A stretch of DNA of 64,000 nucleotides from Polynucleobacter sp. MWH-CaK5 (GCF_018687615.1 NZ_CP061299.1:310001-374000); one strand, 5' to 3'; shown: positions 17,173 through 25,991, numbered from the stretch's first letter. Notes: generated by a model from the letters alone, not told the origin. Program-made: numbers and translations.

Positions 17173-18063
17173 TTAAAGCAGCAGTAGCCACAGCGGTAGC
17201 GTGACTGCAGCAGCAATCGTCATGATTGAAATGCACACTGCCACCAAAGCTCCATCTCCACCCATCCGATTAGCTAAAACATAAGCTGTTGTGGCAGTTG
17301 GCATCGCAGCAAATAGCACTACACTGTTCAATTGCCCTTGAGACAAGCCCATGTAGCGACCCAGAATAATTGCCACAGCTGGCATGGCCAATAATTTAAT
17401 CGCACTCCAATAAGCAATCAGAGCCCCATCTTTTTTGCTCTGAATCCACATCAAGCCTGATCCAACGGTGAGAAGGCCCAAGCCAATCGATGCCGCTCCT
17501 AGGCGCGACATGCTAAGAGCGATGGGTTCTGGCAGTTTTAAGCCTAGAACGTTGCTGATCAATCCCAAAGTGGTTGCGATGATCAAAGGGTTCTTTAAGA
17601 GCTCTTTGAAAATGTGAGATTCAGAATTTTTCGCCAAGGCCCAAACGGCAAAACCATTCGCGACTGGTACAAAGCATCCAGTGGTGATCGCCATCAATGC
17701 CACACCCTCTTCGCCAGCTAAGCGACCAGCCGCAGCAAAGGCGATGTAAGAGTTAAAACGAAACGCTGTTTGAAAACCTGATGACCAACTCATGGAAGAT
17801 GGTTTGAAAATCCATTTAGCTGCAAAGCTAAGACCCATGGCGCTGAAAAAAGCCACAGCAGCAACCAACAACATATTGCTGGTACCGCCCCAATCAAAAT
17901 AGGTTTGATTGATGGAGTGGAATAAAAGGGCAGGGAAAAGCACGTAATAAACCAGCTTTTCAACACTCTCCCAGACTGTTTTGTCTAAAACTGTGTAGCG
18001 CACCAGCAAGAAACCCAGCAAAATGAGCAGGAAGTCTGGAAGCAGTAAAAATGCAGGATTCAC
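17173..18063 (-). CDS. AEC family transporter
   Basis: A membrane protein of about 296 residues with ten hydrophobic segments, matching the auxin-efflux-carrier family (permeases for malate, malonate and similar anions). It begins PAFLLLPDFLLILLGFLLVR (20-residue part) and ends with three close helices. I use the GTG at 18063, which has AAAGAGA upstream; a TTG at 18090 is an alternative that would touch the start of xerD on the other strand. Substrate unknown. Confidence 0.82.
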   Translation of the reverse strand: MNPAFLLLPDFLLILLGFLLVRYTVLDKTVWESVEKLVYYVLFPALLFHSINQTYFDWGGTSNMLLVAAVAFFSAMGLSFAAKWIFKPSSMSWSSGFQTAFRFNSYIAFAAAGRLAGEEGVALMAITTGCFVPVANGFAVWALAKNSESHIFKELLKNPLIIATTLGLISNVLGLKLPEPIALSMSRLGAASIGLGLLTVGSGLMWIQSKKDGALIAYWSAIKLLAMPAVAIILGRYMGLSQGQLNSVVLFAAMPTATTAYVLANRMGGDGALVAVCISIMTIAAAVTLPLWLLLL

Positions 18064-18089
18064 AGTGTCTCTTTTAGAATAAAAGCTCA

Positions 18090-19085
18090 ATGGTAGTCAA
18101 AAAAACAACTTCTGGCAGAAAAACTGATATTGATCAGCAATTTCAGGATGATGCCCCTATGAGTAAAGTCTTGATCAGGAGCATGGAAGCTGTTGATATC
18201 TTCTGTGATGCTTGTTGGCTTGAAGATGGCTTATCTAAAAATACATTGAGTGCTTACCGACAAGATTTGAATATTTTTTCTAAATGGTTAGATGTTGATC
18301 GCCAAAAGTTTATTTACGATGCCAACGCGGCAGATGTGATGGCCTACATTGCTCATAGACGATCAGACAAAGCCACCACGGCCAATCGTCGTTTGACTGT
18401 CTTAAGACGTTTTTATCGTTTGGGTATTCGCAAGAATTTAATCAAGGCAGATCCCTGCCTTAATTTAAGAGCAGCAAAACAAGCGCCACGTTTTCCGAAA
18501 ACACTCAGTGAGTCGCAGGTTGAATCTTTATTGGCCGCACCTGATTTAAATACAGCCTTGGGGGTTCGCGACAGAACCATGCTCGAGTTGATGTATGCCA
18601 GTGGTTTGCGTGTCTCAGAAATAGTTTCTTTGAAAACCATTGAAGTTGGTTTGAATGAAGGTGTTGTGCGTGTGGTCAGCGGCAAGGGTGGTAAAGAGAG
18701 ATTGGTGCCTTTTGGGATGGAAGCTGCCACATGGTTAAAGCGCTATCTTGATGAATCAAGACCACAGCTTCTCAGCGCATCCAAACAAAACTCTTCAAGT
18801 CAGTATTTATTTTTAGCTCGTCATACTGGTGATGGTATGACGCGCCAAGCTTTTTGGCACATCATCAAGCGCTATGCCACGATTGCTAATGTCAATGTGC
18901 CTTTGTCACCACACACGCTGCGTCATGCCTTTGCCACTCATTTATTGAACCATGGGGCTGATTTGAGGGTGGTGCAATTATTATTAGGTCATGCAGATAT
19001 TTCAACGACTCAGATTTACACTCACGTGGCACGTGAACGTTTAAAAAGTATTCATCAACAGCATCATCCAAGGGCAAGCATATGA
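18090..19085 (+). CDS. xerD: site-specific tyrosine recombinase XerD
   Basis: XerD (331 residues) resolves chromosome dimers at dif with XerC. The SAM-like N-terminal domain starts around residue 38 (DGLSKNTLSAYRQDL). Catalytic residues: Arg in ASGLRVSEI, His and Arg in HTLRHAFATHLL, His in GHADISTTQ, Tyr in IYTHVARERL. The ending IHQQHHPRA is XerD-like rather than XerC-like. An internal ATG at 18159 is an alternative start; the N-terminal 23 residues are polar and not part of the fold. Overlaps plsY by ATGA. Confidence 0.93.
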   Translation: MVVKKTTSGRKTDIDQQFQDDAPMSKVLIRSMEAVDIFCDACWLEDGLSKNTLSAYRQDLNIFSKWLDVDRQKFIYDANAADVMAYIAHRRSDKATTANRRLTVLRRFYRLGIRKNLIKADPCLNLRAAKQAPRFPKTLSESQVESLLAAPDLNTALGVRDRTMLELMYASGLRVSEIVSLKTIEVGLNEGVVRVVSGKGGKERLVPFGMEAATWLKRYLDESRPQLLSASKQNSSSQYLFLARHTGDGMTRQAFWHIIKRYATIANVNVPLSPHTLRHAFATHLLNHGADLRVVQLLLGHADISTTQIYTHVARERLKSIHQQHHPRASI

Positions 19086-19693
19086 ACCAATTCATGTTCA
19101 GTGGTTTAGTGGTTTTAATGGCGTATTTGATCGGTTCCATTTCTTTTGCAGTGGTTATTAGCAAGCTCATGGGCTTGCCTGATCCGCACAGTTATGGCTC
19201 TGGTAATCCAGGGGCCACCAATGTATTGAGAACAGGTAGCAAGGCTGCGGCTGTGCTAACTCTTTTGGGTGATGCCGCCAAAGGATATATTGCTGTCATT
19301 CTTGCCAGAGCTTTGGTGGGGGTGGATATTGATTCTTGGGTCTTACCAGCTGTGGCCGTCGCAGCATTTATAGGCCATCTATTCCCAGTGTTTCATGGTT
19401 TCAAAGGTGGCAAGGGAGTTGCCACAGCCTTGGGTATTCTTCTGGCCATTAATTGGGTATTGGGACTCGCAACTCTATCAACTTGGTTGATCGTGGCAGT
19501 TTTCTTAAGATACTCATCTTTGGCAGCTTTGATCTCTGCTTTGTTTGCCCCAGTTTATTTTGTTTTCTTATTTGGCATTCAGCCAATGGCCATGGCTATT
19601 TTGTTGATGAGTGCTTTATTGATTTGGCGTCATCGCTCAAACATTGCAAATTTACTGAATGGCACTGAGGGTCGTTTGGGTAAGAAGAAGTAA
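19082..19693 (+). CDS. plsY: glycerol-3-phosphate acyltransferase PlsY
   Basis: PlsY (203 residues) transfers an acyl group from acyl-phosphate to glycerol-3-phosphate at the inner membrane, the first step of phospholipid synthesis. Five or more membrane helices and the three family motifs are seen: GSGNPGATNVLRTG (about 38-51), HLFPVFHGFKGGKGVAT (about 99-115) and a late HRSNI segment. Overlaps xerD by four bases. Confidence 0.95.
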   Translation: MNQFMFSGLVVLMAYLIGSISFAVVISKLMGLPDPHSYGSGNPGATNVLRTGSKAAAVLTLLGDAAKGYIAVILARALVGVDIDSWVLPAVAVAAFIGHLFPVFHGFKGGKGVATALGILLAINWVLGLATLSTWLIVAVFLRYSSLAALISALFAPVYFVFLFGIQPMAMAILLMSALLIWRHRSNIANLLNGTEGRLGKKK

Positions 19694-19721
19694 CAAAGTA
19701 GTAACAGTTAACAATGCATTA

Positions 19722-19753
19722 AAAAAGCCACTTAGTTGTCTAAGTGGCTTTTT
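19722..19753. terminator. terminator plsY / uspA
   Basis: AAAAAGCCACTTAG, loop TTGT, CTAAGTGGCTTTTT: perfect 14-bp arms in the gap between convergent genes. Confidence 0.9.
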
Positions 19754-19788
19754 GTTTACGAGCTTTGGTTCAGCTGTTTTGATTTTAA

Positions 19789-20217
19789 TTATTTAATGAT
19801 CAAAACTGGTTGCTTAGATTGAGCCAATACTTGAGATGTCACTGAGCCCATCACAAGACTCATCAAAGAGCTGCGACCATGAGAACCCATCACAATCATT
19901 TCTGCTTTGGCTGTTTTAGTTTCAGCGAGGATGGTGTCAGCAACGTGACCAATTTTTTGAACTAATTTATAAGGTACTTTTGCCTTATCTAATTTCGCTG
20001 TTGCTGCTTTGATCGCGGCTTTGCTCTGATCGGCGTACCAATCAGCGATATTTTTTTTGGAAATATATTGAGTAACTTCAGGTGGGATGACGTTTGGTTC
20101 AACGTGCAAAACGATCAAACCAGATCCTTTGCCTGAAAACATTGATGCATTTTGAATCAAATAATCAATTGCTTTGATGCTGTGCTTTGAGCCGTCAATC
20201 GATACAAGAACTTTCAT
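19789..20217 (-). CDS. universal stress protein (UspA family)
   Basis: A single-domain Usp of 142 residues. It begins MKVLVSIDGSKHSIKAIDYL and carries the ATP-binding loop near the C-terminus (MGSHGRSSLMSLVMGSVTSQ), fitting an ATP-binding Usp. The start at 20217 has a perfect AAAGGAGA site 5 bases upstream; the frame extends farther upstream without support. Function in stress survival is known only at family level. Confidence 0.92.
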   Translation of the reverse strand: MKVLVSIDGSKHSIKAIDYLIQNASMFSGKGSGLIVLHVEPNVIPPEVTQYISKKNIADWYADQSKAAIKAATAKLDKAKVPYKLVQKIGHVADTILAETKTAKAEMIVMGSHGRSSLMSLVMGSVTSQVLAQSKQPVLIIK

Positions 20218-20346
20218 TGAATCTCCTTTAGTTACTTTATTAACATTTCTACTATTCAATATTAAGCCATATTTATTCAATCTAATCAAAAGATTTGATT
20301 TTGATGCGGCTGATTCTTTTGGAGGCTTCTTTATTGAAAAACTTGA

Positions 20347-20766
20347 TTAAATCAATGCATCTTTGACTGCGTATTGCTTGAGAGTTTCAAGGTCAACGTA
20401 TTCAAGGGCATTGATGTGCGTGCTTTCTAGTTGTATCAGAGGAGCGCAGTTGGCTTCAAGTGCTTCTCTCCAACGATTCAAACACAAGCACCATTGATCG
20501 CCTGCCACGAGGCCAGGAAATGCCCACTCTGGCCGAGGGGTAATCAAGTCATTGCCTCTTTGAAGGCTGAATTGCAAAAACTCATCGGTGACAACCGCGC
20601 ACACCAAATGACTGCCTTTATCTTGAGCGTCTGTTTTGCAACAGCCATCTCTAAAAAATCCTGTGAGTGGATCAAATGAGCAGGGAACGATGGGTTCACC
20701 AAACACATTGAGGGTGACTTCTTGGGATGCGTGATTGTGAGCTTGCTTCTGTGTCATGAAATTCAA
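20347..20766 (-). CDS. DUF2237 family protein
   Basis: A 139-residue protein with the DUF2237 hallmarks NVFGEPIVPCSFDPLTGFFR (20 residues) and DGCCKT, then HLVCAVVTDEFLQFS and PGLVAGDQWCLC. Cys-rich and soluble. Members occur widely in bacteria and eukaryotes without known biochemical role. A stretch of about 120 bases upstream holds its promoter. Confidence 0.85.
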   Translation of the reverse strand: MNFMTQKQAHNHASQEVTLNVFGEPIVPCSFDPLTGFFRDGCCKTDAQDKGSHLVCAVVTDEFLQFSLQRGNDLITPRPEWAFPGLVAGDQWCLCLNRWREALEANCAPLIQLESTHINALEYVDLETLKQYAVKDALI

Positions 20767-20883
20767 TCAATGTGTTAACAATGACACCAGTGTATTGGTT
20801 TTATTTTATTTGCGTGGTTACTCACTAATTTCACTGAAAGCCCCTAAAAGCGAAGGCCCTTAATAAAGATTACACTGATTTAC

Positions 20884-21327
20884 ATGAGTTCATCATCCCA
20901 CTCTTCTGCCAATGCACCCATTCATTCACTGAAGCCATTCACGCTTTTTTATGATGGTGCTTGCCCTTTGTGTTTGGCAGAGATCACTTTTTTAAAGTCA
21001 CGCAATCAAGCTGGCTTATTGAGCTTTGTGGATATTAATTCCGCGAACTATGATCCCCAAGCGGTGGGTGTATCTTGCAAAGAAGCTTTAGCCAAGATGT
21101 ATGGCCAAGTAGAAGGTGAGACCCCAATCAATGGCGTGGCTGTTTTTGGTGAGGCTTATCGCAGGGCTGATTTGAAAATATTGGCCTGGATTTTTACGAG
21201 ACCTTGGATGATGCCCATCCTAAAACCCAGTTATTGGTTCTTTGCCAAGTATCGGCACGGCATTTCTTCTTTATTAGGTCCATGCCTTTTGAGGTTTGTT
21301 AGAAAACGCTACCCAACTATTGACTAG
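20884..21327 (+). CDS. DCC-family thiol-disulfide oxidoreductase-like protein (DUF393)
   Basis: A 147-residue protein with the DxxCPxC signature as FYDGACPLC (about residues 22-30), which names the DCC family. After this comes a thioredoxin-like fold and a C-terminal hydrophobic segment. Precise function unknown. Its terminator at 21336 ends next to the displaced tRNA-Lys end, so before integration this gene was convergent with tRNA-Lys. Confidence 0.85.
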   Translation: MSSSSHSSANAPIHSLKPFTLFYDGACPLCLAEITFLKSRNQAGLLSFVDINSANYDPQAVGVSCKEALAKMYGQVEGETPINGVAVFGEAYRRADLKILAWIFTRPWMMPILKPSYWFFAKYRHGISSLLGPCLLRFVRKRYPTID

Positions 21328-21335
21328 TAATAATA

Positions 21336-21366
21336 AAAAAGCCCCATCAAACTGATGAGGCTTTTT
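21336..21366. terminator. terminator after DCC gene
   Basis: AAAAAGCCCCATCA, loop, TGATGAGGCTTTTT with one bulged base; T-run on both strands. It would also have served the convergent tRNA-Lys before the island inserted. Confidence 0.8.
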
Positions 21367-21372
21367 GTATTC

Positions 21373-21417
21373 TGGTGGGTCGGGCGAGATTCGAACTCGC
21401 GACCAACGGATTAAAAG
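21373..21417 (-). repeat. tRNA-Lys 3'-end copy 1 (attachment site, outer left)
   Basis: 45 bases identical to the 3' part of tRNA-Lys (37644-37688), from the CCA end through the T-arm to the anticodon loop. No 5' half is present, so this is an attachment-site remnant and not a tRNA. It marks the left edge of element A. Immediately inside, CCAACGGATT (21404-21413, within the repeat) is repeated in inverted form as AATCCGTTGG about 11 bases later. Confidence 0.93.
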
Positions 21418-21484
21418 AAGACCAATCCGTTGGGTAGGTTTTTAGAACCCTATTCCTATTGGCTTTAAAGGGAGGTATACTAAA

Positions 21485-21507
21485 ACCACTAAAGTAACCA
21501 CTAAAGT
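21485..21507 (+). repeat. tandem ACCACTAAAGT repeats (candidate integrase arm sites)
   Basis: ACCACTAAAGT occurs at 21485-21495 and 21497-21507, a 12-bp period, between attachment copy 1 and the integrase gene. Inverted relatives ACTTTGGTG (28106-28114) and ACTTTAGTG (28144-28152) lie at the other end of element A. The layout fits arm-type binding sites of a tyrosine integrase. Confidence 0.5.
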
Positions 21508-21522
21508 CGTTCGAGTCCTATT

Positions 21523-22839
21523 TTGACTACCAAACCGAAAAAACCTATAAAAATCAAACCTAAAGGTAGTGGAGCTATTCCCGTACCCGATACGGTGGAG
21601 ACGGTTCCTGGTTATCCAACCAAACTCAAATTCTTTAAGGTTTATTGTTCTCGGTACTATTGGTCCCGTGTTTACATCAACGGATCCTACAAAGTCCGTA
21701 GTCTGAAAACTGAAAGTCGTAAAGAAGCGATTAATTTGGCTAAAAAGTTCTATGAGGACTCGTTGGTGGGTGTTCGTACAGGTCAATCAAAGGCTCCCAA
21801 GAGTCGTACCTTCAGTAATATCGGAATAGCTTATTTGGAGTCCATTAATACGGCTGGAAATCGGGTATACAAAGACGATTCAAATAGGTTCAAAAAAGAA
21901 CTGATTCCTCATTTTGGTGAAAAGGATATTGGTGAGGTTACAAATTCAGATATTTCTGACCTCATTAAGAAACTTCAAAACCGTGGACTATCACCAGCTA
22001 CAGTCAATCACTACATCATCGTTCTAAGAAAAATCCTAAAATTTGCTTCTGATAACCGATTAATTCAGTCGATTCCGAATTTCCCAAGAATTAAGGGGAA
22101 AACTACATCGGTCACTAAGAGGGATTATTTCGATCAAAAAGAATATAAGACTCTCACGGATACAGTCGATAAGTTAGTTAAGAAAAAAGAAAAGGTTCGT
22201 GGGGTATTGATTACTGAAGAAATGAGATATTTGATTCAGTTCATGGTGAATACATTCATTAGACCGAGTGACCTTCGTGTTCTGAAACATCAACACATTA
22301 AGGTAATGATTAATCCTGACGAGCCTGATCCAAGATATAACAAATACCTTTTGTTAAGTCATCCAGCCACCAAGACTACAGATCAAGAGGTGGTGAGTAT
22401 GTATGGAGCTGAAGGGGTTTATAAAAAGTTGGCTGATTACCAAAAGAAGAGAGGGTACGATAAAAATACAGACTATCTTTTTTTACCTGAATACAAGAAT
22501 AGAAATACGATGATGAATATTCTGAGTCGGTTATTCAGAAAAATTGTTGAAGAGGCTGGAATCACTGGGGAGGGTGAAAAGCACACCCTCTATTCATTAC
22601 GACATTCAGCCATTATGTTTAGATTACAGTTAGGTAATGTCAACACTTTACAACTAGCCAAAAACGCTCGTACATCACAAGCTATGATCGAGAAACATTA
22701 CGCTTCCCGACTTACAAATTTAATGGGTCTTAAAGAGTTACATAGTTTTAAGTCAGTTCAAGAGGCTGATAAACCAGAAAAGTTAGGTAAGACAAATAAA
22801 GTGACTAAAGGTAGTAAATCTAAATCACCACCACAGTAG
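21523..22839 (+). CDS. tyrosine integrase of element A
   Basis: A 438-residue phage-type integrase. A basic N-terminal arm-binding part (about 1-90), a SAM-like core-binding domain (about 95-190) and a catalytic domain with Arg in MVNTFIRPSDLRVLK, HxxR-type box in TLYSLRHSAIMFR and the Tyr in MIEKHYASRL. It lies next to attachment copy 1 and reads inward. It probably recombines at the tRNA-Lys anticodon/T-arm. Unlike the element B integrase (36137), with no close word-level likeness apart from the catalytic boxes. Confidence 0.9.
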   Translation: MTTKPKKPIKIKPKGSGAIPVPDTVETVPGYPTKLKFFKVYCSRYYWSRVYINGSYKVRSLKTESRKEAINLAKKFYEDSLVGVRTGQSKAPKSRTFSNIGIAYLESINTAGNRVYKDDSNRFKKELIPHFGEKDIGEVTNSDISDLIKKLQNRGLSPATVNHYIIVLRKILKFASDNRLIQSIPNFPRIKGKTTSVTKRDYFDQKEYKTLTDTVDKLVKKKEKVRGVLITEEMRYLIQFMVNTFIRPSDLRVLKHQHIKVMINPDEPDPRYNKYLLLSHPATKTTDQEVVSMYGAEGVYKKLADYQKKRGYDKNTDYLFLPEYKNRNTMMNILSRLFRKIVEEAGITGEGEKHTLYSLRHSAIMFRLQLGNVNTLQLAKNARTSQAMIEKHYASRLTNLMGLKELHSFKSVQEADKPEKLGKTNKVTKGSKSKSPPQ

Positions 22840-22841
22840 CT

Positions 22842-23027
22842 TTACTGTTTGGGCTCTGTGAAACGGTAAACGATTGGCTCGGGGATTTTTTGATCAAATC
22901 GATCAGCTTGTCTTTTGATATTGACATTCCTGTTTTCTGAACCTGTTTGGCTAATTGATCCGACATTCTTATCTTCCTTTTGCTTTTTCTTCTTATTAAA
23001 TTCGACCCACTCTAAAAATCCCATCAT
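22842..23027 (-). CDS. small hypothetical protein (element A)
   Basis: 61 residues, highly charged (KKKKQKEDK), starting MMGFLEWVEFNKK. Its ATG shares a base with the stop of the upstream ribbon-helix-helix gene (TGATG), which indicates translational coupling. It is convergent with the integrase, with a gap of two bases. Function unknown. Confidence 0.5.
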   Translation of the reverse strand: MMGFLEWVEFNKKKKQKEDKNVGSISQTGSENRNVNIKRQADRFDQKIPEPIVYRFTEPKQ

Positions 23028-23221
23028 CAGTAGAGCTCCTTTCTGACTTTAGAAAAGCCCTCTGGATTATTGAAATGCTCGTTATAGAAGCGTTTTAAAG
23101 CGTATCGAATGATTTCACTTCGGTTATGACCGAGTCGTTCACATAAAGAATCGAATCTCTTAACAAAATCTTCTGTAGTTCTTATCCCTAAAATTTGATT
23201 TCTATTTAAGACCTTTGACAA
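23027..23221 (-). CDS. ribbon-helix-helix (CopG-like) regulator
   Basis: A 64-residue protein with LGIRTTEDFVKRFDSLCERLG and HNRSEIIRYALKRFYNEHF (quoted in parts): a strand then two helices with the N-R-S-E-I-I-R-Y-A turn typical of CopG/Arc DNA-binding proteins. It probably represses its own operon or the neighbouring gene at 23311, whose promoter faces it. Good AAGGAG-like site (CAAGGAGGGGC) upstream on the minus strand. Confidence 0.75.
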   Translation of the reverse strand: MSKVLNRNQILGIRTTEDFVKRFDSLCERLGHNRSEIIRYALKRFYNEHFNNPEGFSKVRKELY

Positions 23222-23310
23222 AGCCCCTCCTTGAGTTTTTGATGGTAATTCTATTTAGCTAATTTTTTACGTAAGTAATTCCGTCAAATAAATAAATGAC
23301 AGGAGGAATT

Positions 23311-23850
23311 ATGAAAAACAAGTTATTAGCTCAAGGAAAGATGTTTCGTCTATCTACGACACTTATATCTAAGGTGGAATTCAAAGAACTAATCAAAACT
23401 GGTCGAACAGGTGAACTGTACGATAGTCTTAAAACAACAAGGAACAACGAGAGCGACCTCTACGGGTTCTATCAGGTCGAAGGAAAGCCCTTGTTTGAAA
23501 TAAAGGTGAACGAAGCTCCAATCGGTCTTAAAAAGGCTCTATTCACGAACTATGAAAGAACATATCTTCCAGTAATAGGCTCATCTAAGAAAAAGACGGG
23601 TACAGAAGAATTCTTGTATGTCTCAGAGAGTGGATTTAAGAACGGAAATTCAGAATTAGAGTTTGATGGTGACTTTGAGTCTAGAGAGCTTAAGTTCGAG
23701 TACAAAAGATATGGATTATTTAATGGAACTATCTTTACGATCATTAACCCAATCTATAAATATCAGTACTTTAACTACCTTTGGAATTGGTCCAGCTTCA
23801 GTTCAGACTACATCATCAGTACCAAAGGAAAACTTCATAGGCTAAATTGA
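23311..23850 (+). CDS. hypothetical protein (element A)
   Basis: 179 residues from the ATG at 23311, which sits 5 bases after AGGAGG. Five codons upstream is another ATG that the ribosome site rules out. The protein is basic at the N-terminus and rich in Tyr, Phe and Lys near the C-terminus (YKYQYFNYLWNWSSFSSDY), with no membrane segment. Its 3' end overlaps the end of the convergent HUH gene by 9 bases. I do not recognise it. Confidence 0.65.
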   Translation: MKNKLLAQGKMFRLSTTLISKVEFKELIKTGRTGELYDSLKTTRNNESDLYGFYQVEGKPLFEIKVNEAPIGLKKALFTNYERTYLPVIGSSKKKTGTEEFLYVSESGFKNGNSELEFDGDFESRELKFEYKRYGLFNGTIFTIINPIYKYQYFNYLWNWSSFSSDYIISTKGKLHRLN

Positions 23851-24357
23851 TTTACCTTTTAGAAGATATTTGACCCAGTCGATGGTGTGATCAGGTTTTA
23901 CTTTTTCAACAAGAATCGATTGAATGGTATTAATAGAGTAAATATCTTTTTTAAGTCTTTTCTGTAAGTCATTACTATCAATAGACCAAAAACGATGAGA
24001 CTGTGATTTTCTAATCGGTATTAAAGAGTGTATGTGATGTGGTTTATGTGAACGTGAAACTCTAAAAAATGAAGAATCATCTTTCTCGTAATAGAAAAAT
24101 TCTTCAAAAGGAATGGCTAGTTCTTGGTTCTTCTGATTCGGTTCGATTACTCGTCTAACTTTATGAAGAACCCTAGTTTTATATTCTGAGCTCCATTTAT
24201 TTGGTCTAGCTACTTTTCCACCAGACTTAAAAACTACAGTCATAGTAAATAGTTCCCATTCATGATTTTTAGATTCGAACCAATCAGACCAAGCTTTAGT
24301 TAGTTCATTTTTAGTAGGGTAAATTCGTTTCCACGGTTCTAAGTATTCAGATTTCAT
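23842..24357 (-). CDS. HUH-type replication initiator-like protein, element A
   Basis: 171 residues. Three landmarks of single-tyrosine HUH endonucleases are seen in order: a first-strand motif LFTMTVVF (about 36-43), the metal-binding H-x-H as HHIHSLIPI (about 106-114) after the acidic strand FFYYEKDD, and near the C-terminus DWVKYLLKG (about 161-169), reading YxxK as in Rep motif III. No helicase domain follows. Such proteins nick DNA to start rolling-circle replication or mobilisation. The order and spacing are the same as in the element B protein at 32243, although overall identity is low. Assignment is by motif only; a search is needed to confirm. Confidence 0.6.
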   Translation of the reverse strand: MKSEYLEPWKRIYPTKNELTKAWSDWFESKNHEWELFTMTVVFKSGGKVARPNKWSSEYKTRVLHKVRRVIEPNQKNQELAIPFEEFFYYEKDDSSFFRVSRSHKPHHIHSLIPIRKSQSHRFWSIDSNDLQKRLKKDIYSINTIQSILVEKVKPDHTIDWVKYLLKGKSI

Positions 24358-24401
24358 TCAATTCTTTCTATTTCAGTATTTTTAGATAAAGAAAGGTCAT
24401 A

Positions 24402-24458
24402 CCCCTTCTCGAAGTGGTTCTTAACTTTCAAGTTGTAAAGTGAGCTTCAGACTAGGGG
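24402..24458. other. structured non-coding stretch upstream of HUH gene
   Basis: Nested inverted pairs: CCCCT/AGGGG (24402-24406 with 24454-24458), GAAG/CTTC (24411-24414 with 24445-24448) and ACTTT/AAAGT (24424-24428 with 24437-24441). It lies in the 167-bp gap before the HUH gene, where rolling-circle elements commonly keep their nicking origin. An RNA leader is the other possibility. Confidence 0.4.
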
Positions 24459-24524
24459 ATCATGTCCATCTATTAGTTCAAAACTCACTAAGGTATAACG
24501 ACCGTAAAACTATTTATAAAAAAA

Positions 24525-24824
24525 TTAATGTAGGTTTTCGTATCCTGGGTCATATGGAAGTTCATCTACAGAAAAAACCATATGTTCGAAAATAAACATC
24601 GAGGAAGGTAGCCTTCCTTTTTGGGTATCTTCAAGAAGTTCTTCATAAGCTAATCGATACGATTCGGAAAGAGGCTTTCCATCAAGTACAAAGTCATGAA
24701 GAAACTCGACTAATAATTTTTCATAATGGTCTCTCTTGGTTTTTATCTCACTTAAAAACCTGTGTTTCCGTTCAAATTCTTCCTGTTCGTAATCTGAACT
24801 GAAGTATTCACTTAAATTTCCCAT
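24525..24824 (-). CDS. hypothetical protein (element A)
   Basis: 99 residues, acidic and helical (SEYFSSDYEQEEFERKHRFL, DHYEKLLVEFLHDF), without membrane segments or Cys. It lies upstream of the HUH gene on the same strand, separated by the structured gap. ATG with a weak AGGAT site. No family recognised; could be a copy-control or anti-restriction accessory protein, but nothing in the sequence shows it. Confidence 0.6.
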   Translation of the reverse strand: MGNLSEYFSSDYEQEEFERKHRFLSEIKTKRDHYEKLLVEFLHDFVLDGKPLSESYRLAYEELLEDTQKGRLPSSMFIFEHMVFSVDELPYDPGYENLH

Positions 24825-24984
24825 GTTATTAATCCTATAAGTTAAATTTATTAAAAATATGATTTAAAACAATGATTTACATCGTTTAATTCATACCTCC
24901 ATTATTTCAGAAAAGTGAATTAAAGCCGATTGTTGGATTAATTAAGATATTTAAAGTGTTATGAAAATTTGTTATATTTTGGGT

Positions 24985-25719
24985 ATGAAAACGAATAAAA
25001 ATTCCATCCAAAGAAACTTCCCCTATCAACACCCCACATTTGGTCGTGTAACCAAGATAAAACACCCGGATTCTTGGAAAAAAACGGTCTATTACTGGTG
25101 GTGGAGTTATTTAAAGAGAAATCAGGAGTATTTAAAGTGTTGTGAAGTTGGAGGAAAGGGAAAGCTCGATAAACTTTATCGGGACTTTGGTGATGTTCGA
25201 TCTGACGATTTTCAGAAGTGGTGGTCTGAAGATGACCGTGGGGCTAATTTATTTTCGAACCCTGTAACTGAGTCTACTGTTCGTTTACTTGAAATTGGAG
25301 ATGTCGTTACTGAAGAAAATCAACTAACTGTGAGCTTTCCACTTTCTCTTCCTAAAAGACACTTGAAGAAGAGATTGAACGATTTGTTAAAAAAGCACCA
25401 TAAGGGTCAAAAGGGAGTTCAGCAAGCTAAGAAAAGTAAAGCTAAGTATCAATTTAAGGGTCAACCAAACCTCGAGGGTCTTGAGAGAGCTTTAAAGGTT
25501 TATGACCACCTTGAAGAGCTAAAGTTAAGGGGAGTAAAGAAGCCTCAATGGAAGGTGGCTATGGATTTAGATATTCTGAGAGATGAAGATCGACTAAAGC
25601 CTAGTGATTCACCAAAAGAGGCTGAAGCAAAGCGAAGAGTGATTACAGCTATTGTTGGAAGACTGAAGAGAAAAGCGAGTGATTCGGTAAGAAATACGAG
25701 TAAGGGTTTATTCCCTTAA
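24985..25719 (+). CDS. conserved mobile-element protein of unknown function
   Basis: About 244 residues from the ATG at 24985; an ATG at 24961 adds eight. The N-terminal 100 residues are rich in aromatic pairs: YYWWWSYLKRN, LYRDFGDV, FQKWWSEDDRG, NLFSNP. I recall similar W-rich, DFGDV-containing proteins in small integrative elements but cannot name a family. The second half is strongly basic (KKHHKGQKGVQQAKKSKAKY) and helical, which suggests nucleic-acid binding. It starts a rightward run with two small membrane-protein genes. Confidence 0.65.
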   Translation: MKTNKNSIQRNFPYQHPTFGRVTKIKHPDSWKKTVYYWWWSYLKRNQEYLKCCEVGGKGKLDKLYRDFGDVRSDDFQKWWSEDDRGANLFSNPVTESTVRLLEIGDVVTEENQLTVSFPLSLPKRHLKKRLNDLLKKHHKGQKGVQQAKKSKAKYQFKGQPNLEGLERALKVYDHLEELKLRGVKKPQWKVAMDLDILRDEDRLKPSDSPKEAEAKRRVITAIVGRLKRKASDSVRNTSKGLFP

Positions 25720-25730
25720 AAGGATTAGAT

Positions 25731-25991
25731 ATGAATGATTTTAATTTTGAAGAAATTTCGAAGAAAAGTGATGAGGAATTGAAGAAGATATTAAGTTGGC
25801 TATCAATGGAGCCAATTATTAATGACCGTATTCAACATCGAGCTATTATTCAAGCGATGGTAATAAATCAAATACTTTTTCAAAGACACATTGATGGTGT
25901 TGAGAAAAGGGCTCGAACCGCACAAAGAGTATCCATTGGACTTGCTTTTTTAGCTTTGATTGTTTCAATCATATCAATTACATTCTCATAG
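25731..25991 (+). CDS. small tail-anchored membrane protein (element A)
   Basis: 86 residues: an acidic helical N-terminal part, a basic patch EKRARTAQRV, and a single C-terminal hydrophobic helix at about 67-85. Starts 11 bases after the preceding gene, with AAAAGGA upstream. Topology suggests a tail-anchored inner-membrane protein. Function unknown. Confidence 0.6.
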   Translation: MNDFNFEEISKKSDEELKKILSWLSMEPIINDRIQHRAIIQAMVINQILFQRHIDGVEKRARTAQRVSIGLAFLALIVSIISITFS

